This document shows, in pieces, positions 27,446 through 37,074 of a stretch of DNA of 64,000 nucleotides; positions within the stretch are counted from its first letter, which is position 1; each line of letters starts with the position of its first letter. Both the position numbers and the translations under genes were made by a program. This DNA is from Butyrivibrio sp. (lineage in GTDB: Bacteria > Bacillota > Clostridia > Lachnospirales > Lachnospiraceae). The DNA lies in contig SVFZ01000006.1 of assembly GCA_015056585.1 (NCBI GenBank), positions 24,615 through 88,614 of the forward strand. Direction: 5' to 3'. A model generated the notes under the pieces. The model was not told the DNA's origin. It saw only the letters and a list, made by a program, of their open reading frames with translations, and searched no databases.

Positions 27446-28678
27446 CTAATCTCTTCTGAACAAATCCCTTGTGTAAACTTTATCTGCCACGTCATCAAGA
27501 CAGCTGTCATAACGATTAGCTATGATAGAATCACAACTATTTTTAAAACGTTCAAGGTCATTTACTACCAGCGATCCAAAGAATGTTTTATCATCAGGAA
27601 GGGTGGGCTCATAAATTATTACAGTAGCCCCTTTAGCCTTAAGACGTTTCATAACGCCCTGAATACTGGATTGCCTGAAATTATCGCTGTTGCTCTTCAT
27701 TGTCAGTCTATAGACACCAATTGTAATAGGGCGCTCCTTTTCCACATTCCACATTGAGTTCGCCGTGTAATATCCAGCCTTTTCAAGCACCATATCTGCA
27801 ATGTGATCTTTTCTCGTTCTATTACTTTCAACAATAGCTCTGATAAGATCCTCAGGTACATCCTGAAAATTAGCAAGAAGCTGTTTGGTATCCTTCGGAA
27901 GACAATATCCGCCATATCCAAAACTTGGATTGTTGTAATGTGATCCAATTCTGGGATCCAGACAAACTCCGTTGATAATGTCCACGGTAGAAAGTCCCTT
28001 AAGTTCAGCATAAGTGTCAAGCTCGTTAAAGTAGGACACACGGAGTGCAAGATATGTATTTGCAAACAGTTTAACAGCCTCAGCCTCTGTGAACCCCATT
28101 GTAAGAACACTTACATCCTTTTTTTCAGCTCCTTCAACCAAAAGACCGGCAAACTTTTCCGCACTCTCTTTGCTATTTTCATCACAGCCTACAATAATGC
28201 GGCTAGGGTAAAGATTATCATAAAGAGCCTTGGATTCTCTAAGAAACTCAGGACTAAAAATAATTCTGTCTGTACCAAACTGTTCTCTAACCTTCTTGGT
28301 ATAACCAACAGGTATTGTAGACTTTATGACCATTATAGCCGAGTCAGAACTGTCAAGTACAAGCTGAATAACAGCTTCCACGGCAGAGCAGTCAAAAAAG
28401 TTCTTCTGTGGATCATAGTTTGTAGGAGCTGCAATAATTACATACTCTGCATCCCTATAAGCTGCTGCCCCATCTGTTGTTGCCTTAAGTTTAAGATTTC
28501 TTTCCTCATGTTCAGCAAGGTACTTTTCAATATAATCGTCCTGAATCGGGCTTCTCCAGTTATTTATCATATCAACCTTTTCAGGCACAATATCGACAGC
28601 CGTTACATCATTGTGCTGTGATAAAAGCACTGCCAAACTAAGTCCAACGTAACCTGTTCCCGCTACCGCAATTTTCAT
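27446..28678 (-). CDS. ugd: UDP-glucose 6-dehydrogenase
   Basis: About 410 residues, close to the family length. It oxidises UDP-glucose to UDP-glucuronate with 2 NAD+. Visible are the NAD-binding GTGYVG (7-12), the [10 protein letters not shown] motif, [20 protein letters not shown], and the catalytic Cys259 in [11 protein letters not shown]. It is in an operon with a GT4 enzyme (36-base gap), so glucuronic acid or a sugar derived from it is probably part of the polymer. Excellent AAGGAAGG site. Confidence 0.93.
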   Translation of the reverse strand: MKIAVAGTGYVGLSLAVLLSQHNDVTAVDIVPEKVDMINNWRSPIQDDYIEKYLAEHEERNLKLKATTDGAAAYRDAEYVIIAAPTNYDPQKNFFDCSAVEAVIQLVLDSSDSAIMVIKSTIPVGYTKKVREQFGTDRIIFSPEFLRESKALYDNLYPSRIIVGCDENSKESAEKFAGLLVEGAEKKDVSVLTMGFTEAEAVKLFANTYLALRVSYFNELDTYAELKGLSTVDIINGVCLDPRIGSHYNNPSFGYGGYCLPKDTKQLLANFQDVPEDLIRAIVESNRTRKDHIADMVLEKAGYYTANSMWNVEKERPITIGVYRLTMKSNSDNFRQSSIQGVMKRLKAKGATVIIYEPTLPDDKTFFGSLVVNDLERFKNSCDSIIANRYDSCLDDVADKVYTRDLFRRD

Positions 28679-28714
28679 TTCTTGCCTTCCTTCCCCAACA
28701 TATCCTGTTTTAAA

Positions 28715-29917
28715 TTATTCTGAATAAATCCTCATTATTTTTTCAAGGTATTCATCTATATTATCAAAGCTTAGTTCCCTGCATGCTTCATGCATTTGCT
28801 CTGATTTCTTATCATCCTGCCATAAAGTATGGATTGCATTGCATAATTGCTCAACATCTCCGCTATTATATAATAACCCCGTCTTGCCAACTTTGATAAG
28901 TTCAGGAATTCCTCCTATATTAGCTCCTATCACAGGTGTTCCGTAGAGCTGTGATTCCATTACTGAGAATGGACAGTTTTCATACCACTCTGATGGATAA
29001 ACAGACATTCTTGCCTTACGGATAAGATTCTCAAGATCCTTCCCGCTCTGGAAACCTACATTCTTAATGTTCGGAACTTCGGCAAGAAGATCCTCCAGTG
29101 GTCCTTTTCCTGCGAACACAAAATCAACCTCGGGCATTCTCTTAGCTGCCTCTAATAAGGTTCTGATACCTTTTTCCTCAGAATATCTTCCGAAATAAAG
29201 AACGTAATCTTCCTTCTCGACTTCAACCCAGGGAATCTCATCAATAAAGTTATGTATTGCCACAGTCTTAGGAGCGAAAAGAGGATTACTATCAAGCTTA
29301 CTCTTCATGAATTCGCTACAGCAAATGAATTTATCTATATATTTATATGTTCCCTTAAGCTTCCAGAAAGTAGCTTCCATGGTTCCAATGGCGCTCTTAG
29401 CAGTACTTCCGTGAATGCATTTTCCCTTGGTGCAATTTATGAACTTTCCACTGAGACATTTCTCACAGTTCTCTCTGGTATTTGGATTATTGCACATGTG
29501 ATTAGGGCAAACCAACTGATAATCATGAGCTGTAAATACTATTTTACAAGCATGGTCATTTTCTTTTCTCCACTTAACAATCTCCAGAATAATTGACGGT
29601 GTAAGCTGATAATTAAAATTGTTGAGGTGTACTACATCAGGCTTAAAGTCCTCAAGTACGAGCCTGATTTTTTGACGAGCATCCTTAGAATATATGGTTT
29701 TAAAAGGATATGTCATCTTTTCAAGTTTGCTGGCGTTATGAAAGTCCATATCCTGAGTATATGCATTTACTCTGTTACCAACACATCTGCCCTCGTGCTC
29801 CATGCCAAAATACTGAACCTCATGTCCTTTAGCCATTAAAGCTTCGCCCAGCTTAAAAATATAAGTTTCAGATCCTCCATTAGGATAAAGAAACTTGTTT
29901 ACCATCAATATTCTCAT
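28715..29917 (-). CDS. Glycosyltransferase family 4
   Basis: About 400 residues, GT-B fold. N-terminus MRILMVNKFLYPNGGSETYI; a Cys-rich insert near 165-200 (CPNHMC, CEKC, CTKGKC) that is common in this GT4 branch; LYFGRYSEEKG donor loop; and YENCPFSVMESQLYGTPVIG with the conserved Glu. The start is the ATG at 29915-29917 after GGAGAG; the longer frame to 29932 would include that site. Promoter at 30003-30031. Cotranscribed with ugd, so a UDP-glucuronate donor is possible but unproved. Confidence 0.85.
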   Translation of the reverse strand: MRILMVNKFLYPNGGSETYIFKLGEALMAKGHEVQYFGMEHEGRCVGNRVNAYTQDMDFHNASKLEKMTYPFKTIYSKDARQKIRLVLEDFKPDVVHLNNFNYQLTPSIILEIVKWRKENDHACKIVFTAHDYQLVCPNHMCNNPNTRENCEKCLSGKFINCTKGKCIHGSTAKSAIGTMEATFWKLKGTYKYIDKFICCSEFMKSKLDSNPLFAPKTVAIHNFIDEIPWVEVEKEDYVLYFGRYSEEKGIRTLLEAAKRMPEVDFVFAGKGPLEDLLAEVPNIKNVGFQSGKDLENLIRKARMSVYPSEWYENCPFSVMESQLYGTPVIGANIGGIPELIKVGKTGLLYNSGDVEQLCNAIHTLWQDDKKSEQMHEACRELSFDNIDEYLEKIMRIYSE

Positions 29918-30002
29918 AATATCTCTCCACATACGCTACTTTAGTATCTTTTCAGCAAAGAACAAGTAGCCAAAACTAAAAACTGTTATCACTATCCGCA
30001 AA

Positions 30003-30031
30003 AGTATACAGCTAATTACTAATCTTGGCAA
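30003..30031 (-). promoter_or_regulatory. Sigma-A promoter of the GT4-ugd operon
   Basis: On the minus strand TTGCCA (30026-30031) and TATACT (30003-30008) are 17 bases apart, about 85 bases before the start codon. Confidence 0.65.
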
Positions 30032-30170
30032 TTGACAGTATTTAAAAATAATAATCCGCTTTTACGATAATCATATGTTAATTTTAACAATTATCACTTA
30101 AGCATTAACAAAATATGGCAATCATTATTCCTGTCATTCTCCTACACGTATTTCCTTAAGTTATTTCGCA

Positions 30171-30200
30171 AAAAGAAACTTCACAGATAATTCTGTGAAG
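30171..30200 (-). terminator. Terminator after the Rpn-family gene
   Basis: A 9-bp perfect stem (30179-30187 with 30192-30200), 4-base loop, then TTTCTTTTT on the minus strand. Confidence 0.8.
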
Positions 30201-30269
30201 CTCCCATTTAAGGACACATATTTGTCCTATCATTTTCAGTTTTAAGCAACTTATTAGGCTTTCAGTCAA

Positions 30270-31223
30270 TCAGTTCTTTTCAGACAGTTTATTGTAAGCC
30301 TTCACGGCCATTACTTCTTCTGTTAAGCAGCCGCAAAGATCAGCAATCTCTTCCGGAGCCATATCCTTTTGAAGCATATTTGCTATAATTCGGTTTTTTT
30401 CCTCATCAATGCCTTTGATGCGTCCTTCTTCAAGACCTTCTTCACGACCTTCTTCGCGTCCCTCCTCAAAGGCCTCTTCCTTAATGACTTTCATATGACC
30501 GGCTTTGTTGTATTCATATAAACTATACATAATGACCGCCTTTCTTTCACGTAACAAGAAATCCTTAAGTATATCGTGATCAATACAATAGTCCACAGCC
30601 TTGGGTACAGCTTTGTTTAGTGATTCATTTTCCGAGAATTCCCGAACCTTCGCCACATACATAGAGTACTCATTGAGTTTCCTGCAGCTTTGCATCAGTG
30701 ATGGATTCATTCCCTGATTGATGTTAAGAACTTTCACTGTCAGTTCAAGATTCGGCGATTCTGAAAGATTCTGATACAGTTCTGACAGTCTGTAGGTCAT
30801 TTCCTCCGGCATTTCATCTGTTCCATTATAAAACATCACAAAATGAGGCTCCGGAATCTGAATACGCTTACTGCCGTATATTCTATCCTCGTCAACCAGT
30901 TGAGAAAATAGGCTACTAACATACAAAAGACATCTAAAAGGCATATTGGGGCACTTACTTGATTGATGCTCATAAATGTTCAGGTGAGTATCAATTATAA
31001 ATGACAGATCATTATGCATACCCATAAAAATTGCATTGTCCAAAGTGTTGATGATAAGATCGTCAGGATTCTCATAATGCGAGTGATTAATGGCATTGTA
31101 GAGATCCAAAAGTGCTTTTCTGTCCTCCTTGAACAGTAGTCTGAATACTGTGTCCTTGTACTTCCTGTTAGCCCATGGCCATCGAAGTTTCGTAAATATA
31201 AATTTATCTATCCTGTTTCCCAA
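30270..31223 (-). CDS. Rpn family recombination-promoting nuclease (PD-(D/E)XK)
   Basis: About 317 residues, a PDDEXK_2 (transposase_31/Rpn) protein. Motifs are KYKDTVFRLLFKED, LDNAIF, IIDTHLNIYEHQS (acidic and Gln nuclease core) and PHFVMFYNG. The C-terminus has the EEGREEGREEGLEEGRIKG-type charged helix usual in the family. Rpn proteins make DNA breaks and raise recombination; it is not evidence of an insertion sequence here, as no inverted repeats are seen. Start TTG, AAAGG 9 bases before. Monocistronic, with its own terminator. Confidence 0.8.
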   Translation of the reverse strand: MGNRIDKFIFTKLRWPWANRKYKDTVFRLLFKEDRKALLDLYNAINHSHYENPDDLIINTLDNAIFMGMHNDLSFIIDTHLNIYEHQSSKCPNMPFRCLLYVSSLFSQLVDEDRIYGSKRIQIPEPHFVMFYNGTDEMPEEMTYRLSELYQNLSESPNLELTVKVLNINQGMNPSLMQSCRKLNEYSMYVAKVREFSENESLNKAVPKAVDYCIDHDILKDFLLRERKAVIMYSLYEYNKAGHMKVIKEEAFEEGREEGREEGLEEGRIKGIDEEKNRIIANMLQKDMAPEEIADLCGCLTEEVMAVKAYNKLSEKN

Positions 31224-31540
31224 TTATTGCATCCTTTCCGCATTAATGCAGAAAAGACATATAGAACCTATCTACACTAATACTATCATATTTTTTATTT
31301 TTTGTTGGGAAAAAGTGATTACGAAAGATAATCACTTTCTGTTTGGTAGAATACCGATTGAACTAATATACAATAATTAGCATCTTATTGTCAATGCATA
31401 TGGCTTAAAGTGTCAAATACTGAATGATCGACGCAAGCCACAAAAAATCCACATTGCGAGCCTAATGGCCACAAAGTGGATTGTTTATACATAGAAATTT
31501 AATAATTTAGTTATTATATTTTATTCGTTTTCATTTTTGC
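31224..31540. other. Intergenic stretch, 317 bp
   Basis: It holds the terminator of the GT-C gene (31442-31482) and, at 31312-31338, a second perfect 10-bp AT-rich hairpin (31312-31321 with 31329-31338) followed by T on the minus strand. The second could be a backup terminator or sit in the Rpn leader. No gene is seen. Confidence 0.5.
31442..31482 (-). terminator. Terminator after the GT-C membrane protein
   Basis: An interrupted stem with outer arms 31446-31452 and 31476-31482 and inner pairs around a 4-base loop is followed on the minus strand by TTTTTT. Confidence 0.75.
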
Positions 31541-33025
31541 TCAGTGCACATAAAAATAATAACTCGAGCCTGTCTTGTATAAAAGCTCAGCATCAAGTCC
31601 CTCTATTACAGACTCAGGCTCAGATGTGTAAGTCAGCAACATATAGTCTTTTTTAGCGTCAACAACATCCTGTGCAGTGTTTTCATCAACAATACAATAA
31701 CTCTTTGCATGAAGGAGTGGCTCAAAGAAACAGAAGCTGTTCCAATCTTCATTTATGTAAACTACTGCTTCCTTATCTTCCATATAATTCATCGTAGAGT
31801 TCAGTTCTTCATTGTGATAGCAGTTTGGGACACAAAAGCCTCTTGAAATCAGATTTCCTGTATTTATAATCAAAAAAACTATAAGCGCAATGCAGGATGC
31901 ATATCGAGCGCCAGCAAACACTGTAACAAGCTCTGAAATGATCAAATATCCAATCAAAATAAATCCAAAAGCTGTGCACATGACATACCTGGCAGTTGTA
32001 AACGGAGCAATCTTGCCGACTACAAGAACATATAATAAACAGCTTAGTAAAAGTGCCGCCTCAAACCCCCAAAGTTTTTCTTTTTTCTTAAATTTCAGAA
32101 GAATCAATACTGCAAGTGCTATTGCAAAAACCAAAAGAAGCCCCCAAAATCCTTGCTCGTTAAGAGCTTTAAACAAACCCTTAGCACCTTTAAAAAGGCC
32201 TCCGAAAGAAAGAGCCTTAGAAATAGCCTGTCTTCCTCTATATCCTCTGAAAAGGTGACCAACAATGTGATACCAGATTATCAGGTAAAAGATTCCTGAT
32301 CCTGCGGCAGTAAAGATGCTCGTGCGAAGTTCCTTATATTTTCTGTTCATTTTAAGATTTATGGCAAAACATACACAAATAAAGAAAGAGAATATAAGGA
32401 AATAGTAATGAGTAAGCATTCCCAGAACTATAATAGCAGAGAACAATCTATAGAATTTTTTATCCAGTTCTTTATCCCAATAGTGCTTAATCAGATATGA
32501 AAGCGCTATCGTAAAAAACGCGAACTGAGTATACATTCTGATGAACATAATAGTATTCAGGAATATTACTGATGTCCCGTAAGCCAATATGATTCCAAAA
32601 GACATAAACTCGCTTCCCGTAATTTCTTTAGCCAGCTTATAAAGCAAATACATAATGGCAATCATCCACAGAATATTCACTGCTATTCCATACCACTTGC
32701 TAAACGTATTCGGAAAGAATGAACATACAGTATGGAAAATAATATAATATAGCGGTGGATGCACATCTGCCGCTTGATTTTTCCATACATTCACGTAGTT
32801 AAATCTCTGTCCTGAATTAACCTCCATATAGTCTTCAAAGGGCCCCATTCCTGAATATTCTTGTCCACGTTCAATCTTCGGTGTAATGCCGCCTACATGA
32901 TTGGCCAGTCCATAATTCCATATTTCATCCAGATTATATCCAACCTTTTTGAAGCCTAAAAAGACAGACATAATGGCAACTACGATGATCACTACCCCAA
33001 TCATTATTCTTTCCCGTGCTTTCAT
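31541..33025 (-). CDS. GT-C membrane glycosyltransferase (GT39/ArnT-like)
   Basis: About 494 residues with ten to twelve membrane helices. The first outside loop has the paired acidic motif of GT-C enzymes (YNLDEIWNYGLANH) and, further on, DVHPPLYYIIF; such enzymes use polyprenyl-phosphate sugars on the outer face. The C-terminal soluble part ends in a small beta-domain. The gene is alone between terminators, 150 bases after the HPr-kinase-like gene. It may glycosylate protein or polymer; a donor could come from the GtrB-like enzyme at 52206, which is speculative. Strong AGAGGAG site. Confidence 0.72.
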   Translation of the reverse strand: MKARERIMIGVVIIVVAIMSVFLGFKKVGYNLDEIWNYGLANHVGGITPKIERGQEYSGMGPFEDYMEVNSGQRFNYVNVWKNQAADVHPPLYYIIFHTVCSFFPNTFSKWYGIAVNILWMIAIMYLLYKLAKEITGSEFMSFGIILAYGTSVIFLNTIMFIRMYTQFAFFTIALSYLIKHYWDKELDKKFYRLFSAIIVLGMLTHYYFLIFSFFICVCFAINLKMNRKYKELRTSIFTAAGSGIFYLIIWYHIVGHLFRGYRGRQAISKALSFGGLFKGAKGLFKALNEQGFWGLLLVFAIALAVLILLKFKKKEKLWGFEAALLLSCLLYVLVVGKIAPFTTARYVMCTAFGFILIGYLIISELVTVFAGARYASCIALIVFLIINTGNLISRGFCVPNCYHNEELNSTMNYMEDKEAVVYINEDWNSFCFFEPLLHAKSYCIVDENTAQDVVDAKKDYMLLTYTSEPESVIEGLDAELLYKTGSSYYFYVH

Positions 33026-33175
33026 AAATCTCCTCTTTCTTAATCTGTAGTTACTCTTTATTATTGTTTAAGCAGCCATTATTTATATGCAAAACAGTGA
33101 AATTATACTATTTCTCCCCCCTAATAGCAACACTTATCATAAATGCCTGTTTAATATTCCTGTTTAATTCGATTT

Positions 33176-34087
33176 TTATTTCCCAAAAATAGTGCTGATA
33201 TGCCTTATGACTTCGCCAAGGGTATCCTTCCCTTTCGGCCTTGTAATCTGATATATCTGTACAATCGCTGCAATCTTAAGACAGCTTTGCATATATTCAG
33301 GAGGAACTCCCCAGAATTTAAATCCGTCTTCGCCACGGTAAATGTTTCGAAGAATAAGCATAAGCTTCTCGTGACCAGTAATTTCCCGAAAAGAAAGATC
33401 CTCTTCATTTGAAAGCATGATCTCAAATAGATAATGAAAGTCCGCCCCCTCAGGCAAAAAGCCATCTTTCAGCCTCAAAGCATATTTATCCCTGTCTTCA
33501 TTTATATAAATCAGTTCCGAAAGATCATAGCCTTTTTTTGCAGCCGCATCTCTACACAACTTTTGCTGAGGATATGCCATGTTGATGTGTGGTCTTTCTC
33601 CTTCCACGGAAATCGAACAAACATCATCAGCAATAAATAAAAAGCCTTTTTCCAAAAGAGCATCCGTCACAGTTGATTTTCCGGCTCCGGACTCTCCGGT
33701 TACGATTACACCCTTTCCGTCCTTTGCAACAGCTCCTCCATGTAAAAGCACTTGCTTCCTTAGAAGCATGCAATATCCAAATCCGCTTCCCAATAAAAAA
33801 CTTCTTATCTGTTGATGATCAGCTCCGCGCGAAGGTGCAACAGTGATAGAATCTTTTGTAACCCAATAATCCCCTACTCCCGGAATTCTATAAACCATTG
33901 TGTCCTTCGAAAAAGCTACAAACGGTTCATCTTCACTTTTGTCCTCAAACAGGTCAAGAGCCTCCTTTGGCATATCTCCGATAACAATTCTCACATCGGA
34001 TTTATCAGGAAACTCTCTTTCGTATGCCTCCTCTATCTGGATTTCAGATTCAACATTTAAGCCATATAAAAAATATTTATAGTTCAT
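33176..34087 (-). CDS. HPr kinase-like protein of a lasso-type cassette
   Basis: About 303 residues. The C-terminal half matches HPr serine kinase/phosphorylase: LLHGGAV (114-120), P-loop GESGAGKST (131-139) and FIADD (151-155). The N-terminal half lacks a regular HprK DRTGG-type regulatory region, so it belongs with the stand-alone HPr-kinase-like proteins found beside lasso-peptide and EPS genes, some of which phosphorylate a peptide. It is the last of three genes read from 35813 (nucleotidyltransferase, B2-like, kinase). A GAGGAA site lies 8 bases from the ATG. The real substrate is unknown. Confidence 0.75.
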   Translation of the reverse strand: MNYKYFLYGLNVESEIQIEEAYEREFPDKSDVRIVIGDMPKEALDLFEDKSEDEPFVAFSKDTMVYRIPGVGDYWVTKDSITVAPSRGADHQQIRSFLLGSGFGYCMLLRKQVLLHGGAVAKDGKGVIVTGESGAGKSTVTDALLEKGFLFIADDVCSISVEGERPHINMAYPQQKLCRDAAAKKGYDLSELIYINEDRDKYALRLKDGFLPEGADFHYLFEIMLSNEEDLSFREITGHEKLMLILRNIYRGEDGFKFWGVPPEYMQSCLKIAAIVQIYQITRPKGKDTLGEVIRHISTIFGK

Positions 34088-34168
34088 GGTCGCATTTCCT
34101 CACGAAAGCAAAATAGTCCTAATAATGTGCAATCCCAAACACAACCGAATTATAGTCACAGTCATATA

Positions 34169-34576
34169 TCACAGGCAAAACTTGGCAACAATCCCGTAGC
34201 CATCACCATTGCCTCCAGTGGCATACAATTTTCCACAACGAAGCCATGAATGCGCAATCATTTTGCCGTTCTCATCTTTGCCCACCCCAAGATACATTGT
34301 TGAAGTAATGCCTTTTCTTCGTAAAAAATATCTGACTGTCAACGCTCTCACCAGACATTTGCTCTTCCAGGGGGTTTTTCCAGCGATTCTATTTACATCA
34401 GTAGAGACATCATAGGCATATTTATAATTCCATGATGTGTCATCCGCAGGAGATTCCTCCCCTCTTTTCCCCCACCTTTTTTCAAGTTTTTTTGATGGAA
34501 TCAATAGCATCTGTGCTCTGTAGAAGGCTGTAAGATACCAGATTGCCACAACTCTCCTAATATTTTTATTCTTCAT
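34169..34576 (-). CDS. Lasso-peptide biosynthesis B2-like (transglutaminase-fold) protein
   Basis: This 135-residue protein matches the B2/Transglut_core3 leader peptidase family. It has WKSKCLVRALTVRYFLRRKG with the catalytic Cys74, AHSWLRCG with His109 and a final GDGYGIVAKF that supplies the expected acidic residue. In lasso pathways B2 cuts the leader peptide delivered by the PqqD-like B1 protein. Here it overlaps the nucleotidyltransferase gene by 11 bases and is followed by an HPr-kinase-like gene. A PqqD-like gene lies at 41849-42112. No macrolactam synthetase is in the window. Confidence 0.8.
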   Translation of the reverse strand: MKNKNIRRVVAIWYLTAFYRAQMLLIPSKKLEKRWGKRGEESPADDTSWNYKYAYDVSTDVNRIAGKTPWKSKCLVRALTVRYFLRRKGITSTMYLGVGKDENGKMIAHSWLRCGKLYATGGNGDGYGIVAKFCL

Positions 34577-35813
34577 CTAAAAGTCCCACGCTTCCAAGAA
34601 GCCCTAACCTGGATTCAACAATTTCCACCTTCTGCATCCCTGTAAATGATTCTTTATTCCTTATAAAAAGTTGCCACAGTACTTTTCGCACCGCTCTATG
34701 AACCCACGCTATAGGAAGAAGCGCCGGCATTTTCTTGGCATATTCATAATTTTCATTAAGTTCACAGGGCCTTGGAAAAAGAAAATTGATTGTCCTCGCC
34801 AGCTTACTCTTTTTAATTTTCGTCCTCTCACCCACAAAATACGGCTCAAGTGTGCTTGTTAACTGCCACTGTTCTGTTCTGAGCTGATTTTCATCTCCAA
34901 TATAAATAAAATCCACAAGAAGGGCATCCAGTATTTGTTCATCAGTCTGCATTTCATGACCGTTTAATATGAATTCCTTCATACCAAATTTTGTGATACA
35001 GATGGTAAAGAAATTCTCACAAAACTTTGTATAGCCACATTTTTCCATTACATCCCAGAAAAATACCGGATTGATATTATCCGAATTCTTATCAACAAAC
35101 AGAACAATATCCGTAAAGAACTTAATGCTCGCTCCTTCGAGAATAAAATGCTTTATCATATGAAACACCAGATATACAAGATGTTCATTTACTCCGAAGG
35201 TTCTGATCTTGCCTTCTTTTAATCTCACGTTAATTCTATGCTCAGGTCTATCTATACCTGCGCCCCTGATAATTTCTATCTTAGAGCCCTTGTAGTCCTC
35301 AAAAACGCTGGTATGCAGCTCTATCTTGTGTCCGGTGTGCTCATTCTTATAGACAAAAACCTGCTCTTTGGTTTCATGCTCCATGATCGAATAGCCTCTT
35401 CTTTCAATCATTCCGCAAACCTTTACTCTGTCGCTGGGATCCACCAGAATATCCGAGTCGGACGAAATCCTGTAAAGAGGGTTGGGATAGCAGGCTGCAA
35501 CTATCGGTCCCTTAAATACAGCATAATCTATTTTTGCCTCATTCATTTCAAAAAGCAAATCCATAAGAGCATGCAAGTATTTTGCCTGCCTTATGTATAT
35601 CTGAAGGCGAGTCGCTTCCCACTGTTTCAAAAGATCATCCGGAATTTCCCCTACTTGTCTCGCCACATCCAAGACAACCGCAGCAAGACCGTTTTTGTAA
35701 GCCAGTTCCAAAATGCCTTTCCAATCAGCACAATCAAAAAAGCCATCATTTCCAGGAATCTGGTTGATGGCTCTATTTGTAAGTTCAATAAAATCTCTCT
35801 CTATATCCTTCAT
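34566..35813 (-). CDS. Uncharacterised nucleotidyltransferase (NTP_transf_5 family)
   Basis: About 415 residues. The segment YAVFKGPIVAACYPNPLYR followed by ISSDSDILVD is the core of the NTP_transf_5 (DUF nucleotidyltransferase) family: the KG and DxD residues hold Mg-NTP. Later KIELHTSV is also typical. Family members recur beside HPr-kinase-like and PqqD-like genes in EPS or RiPP loci, and their substrate is not known. It is the first gene of a three-gene set and overlaps the B2-like gene. The ribosome site is weak. Confidence 0.75.
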   Translation of the reverse strand: MKDIERDFIELTNRAINQIPGNDGFFDCADWKGILELAYKNGLAAVVLDVARQVGEIPDDLLKQWEATRLQIYIRQAKYLHALMDLLFEMNEAKIDYAVFKGPIVAACYPNPLYRISSDSDILVDPSDRVKVCGMIERRGYSIMEHETKEQVFVYKNEHTGHKIELHTSVFEDYKGSKIEIIRGAGIDRPEHRINVRLKEGKIRTFGVNEHLVYLVFHMIKHFILEGASIKFFTDIVLFVDKNSDNINPVFFWDVMEKCGYTKFCENFFTICITKFGMKEFILNGHEMQTDEQILDALLVDFIYIGDENQLRTEQWQLTSTLEPYFVGERTKIKKSKLARTINFLFPRPCELNENYEYAKKMPALLPIAWVHRAVRKVLWQLFIRNKESFTGMQKVEIVESRLGLLGSVGLLDEE

Positions 35814-35910
35814 AGCAAAACAATCCCACTCTGTAACGGTAATTTCATTCCTGTCCAGTTAACAGTTTTCCTAATCTATCTTCACATAAAAACATCAATT
35901 CTTTTATAAC

Positions 35911-35943
35911 ATAAAAAAAGAGCAGATGCAAAAACGCATCTGC
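35911..35943 (-). terminator. Terminator after rplL
   Basis: An 8-bp stem (35922-35929 with 35936-35943) is followed on the minus strand by TTTTTTT. It separates rplJL from the nucleotidyltransferase gene. Confidence 0.85.
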
Positions 35944-35974
35944 CCTTGTATGATCTGTTATTAAGAAGCAAGAA

Positions 35975-36352
35975 TTACTTAAGAGTAACCTTAGCGCCCT
36001 CAGCCTCAAGCTTAGCCTTGATGTCATCAGCCTCAGCCTTAGCAGCGTTCTCCTTAACCATCTTAGGAGCTCCATCAACGAGATCCTTTGCTTCCTTAAG
36101 TCCAAGACCTGTAAGCTCACGAACAACCTTGATAACCTTAACCTTGTTAGGACCAACCTCTGTAAGCTCTACGTTGAACTCAGTCTTCTCCTCACCAGCT
36201 GCTGCTGCGCCAGCACCTGCTGCTGCAACTACAACGCCTGCTGCTGCAGATACGCCGAACTCTTCCTCACAAGCCTTTACAAGATCGTTAAGCTCAAGAA
36301 CTGTAAGCTCTTTGATAGCATCGATAAATTCTGCTGTTGTTAACTTTGCCAT
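35975..36352 (-). CDS. rplL: 50S ribosomal protein L7/L12
   Basis: At 125 residues this is a complete L7/L12. The N-terminal dimerisation helix ([20 protein letters not shown]), the Ala/Gly hinge (about 36-55) and the C-terminal factor-binding domain ([20 protein letters not shown]) are all present. It forms the ribosomal stalk that recruits translation GTPases. It follows rplJ by 69 bases and ends at its own terminator, so it is not linked to rpoB as in most bacteria. Excellent GGAGG site. Confidence 0.97.
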   Translation of the reverse strand: MAKLTTAEFIDAIKELTVLELNDLVKACEEEFGVSAAAGVVVAAAGAGAAAAGEEKTEFNVELTEVGPNKVKVIKVVRELTGLGLKEAKDLVDGAPKMVKENAAKAEADDIKAKLEAEGAKVTLK

Positions 36353-36421
36353 TATTATATACCTCCATATAGTATAATTTCTGAATTTGTGTTGTTAAAA
36401 AAACTAACTAATCTGTACAGA

Positions 36422-36997
36422 TTACTCTGCTGCAGGTGCTTCTGCAGGAGCTTCTTCTGTAGCAGGTGCCTCTGCTGTCTCAGCAGGAGCTTCCTCAGCT
36501 GCAGGAGCTGACTCGCCGCCTTTCTCTGCGATCTGATTGATAACGCGAGCGAAGTTTGCGATAGGTGACTGCATAGAACCAAGCAATCTTGAAAGAAGAA
36601 CTTCCTTTGAAGGTATGGAAGCAATCTCAGTCATTGCTGATGCATCATAGAATTTACCTTCTATAACACCACCCTTAATCTCAAGAGCCTTAGCCTGCTT
36701 AGCAAACTCGTAAAGAACACGAGCCGGAGCTGCCGGATCTGTCTCAGAAACAGCCATTGCTGAAGGACCGTTTAAAAGGTCAGAAAGCTGCTCGAAATCA
36801 GTTCCCTTGAATGCGAAGTTCATCATCGTATTCTTGTAAACCTTATATGTTACGCCTTCTTCACGAAGTTTCTTACGAAGCTCAGTATCCTGTGCAACAG
36901 TAAGTCCGCGGTGATCTACAAGTACGACAGCCTGTGCGTCTTTAATCTTTGAAGAAATCTCTTCAACTACAGGCTTTTTAAGTTCAACCTTTGCCAT
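36422..36997 (-). CDS. rplJ: 50S ribosomal protein L10
   Basis: About 191 residues: the usual N-terminal globular domain (VVEEISSKIKDAQAVVLVDH then RGLTVAQDTELRKKLREEG) and the C-terminal stalk-base helix, plus a long Ala/Glu/Pro-rich tail (about 165-191) that is longer than in E. coli or B. subtilis. It anchors L7/L12 dimers. An L10-leader lies upstream, so excess L10-L12 probably represses expression. rplKA is not adjacent. Confidence 0.96.
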   Translation of the reverse strand: MAKVELKKPVVEEISSKIKDAQAVVLVDHRGLTVAQDTELRKKLREEGVTYKVYKNTMMNFAFKGTDFEQLSDLLNGPSAMAVSETDPAAPARVLYEFAKQAKALEIKGGVIEGKFYDASAMTEIASIPSKEVLLSRLLGSMQSPIANFARVINQIAEKGGESAPAAEEAPAETAEAPATEEAPAEAPAAE

Positions 36998-37027
36998 TTT
37001 TTTACCTCCTTATAGAATTTACCGCCA

Positions 37028-37062
37028 AAGAAAAACCTCTCAACGTCAAAGACATTAAGAGG
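37028..37062 (-). terminator. Attenuator hairpin in the rplJ leader
   Basis: A 12-bp stem with two G-U pairs (37036-37047 with 37051-37062) and 3-base loop is followed on the minus strand by TTTTTCTTT, 30 bases before the rplJ start codon. It is an intrinsic terminator inside the leader, suited to premature termination controlled by the L10 leader. Confidence 0.75.
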
Positions 37063-37074
37063 TAAAAAAGTCTG

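Larger units (their letters stand above)
29933..30269. other. Intergenic stretch, 337 bp
   Basis: It holds the GT4-ugd promoter (30003-30031, minus) and the terminator of the Rpn gene (30171-30200, minus). A second small hairpin lies near 30213-30230. The AT-rich part 30040-30165 shows no gene. Confidence 0.6.

Noticed and set aside
30270..31223. A transposon carrying the Rpn gene.
   Set aside because: No flanking inverted repeats or target duplications were seen; Rpn proteins are usually not mobile elements by themselves.
34100..34165. A 21-codon minus-strand frame between the B2-like and kinase genes, considered as a lasso precursor.
   Set aside because: No ribosome site, no Gly/Ala/Cys/Ser at a ring start with Asp/Glu at 7-9, and no leader Thr.
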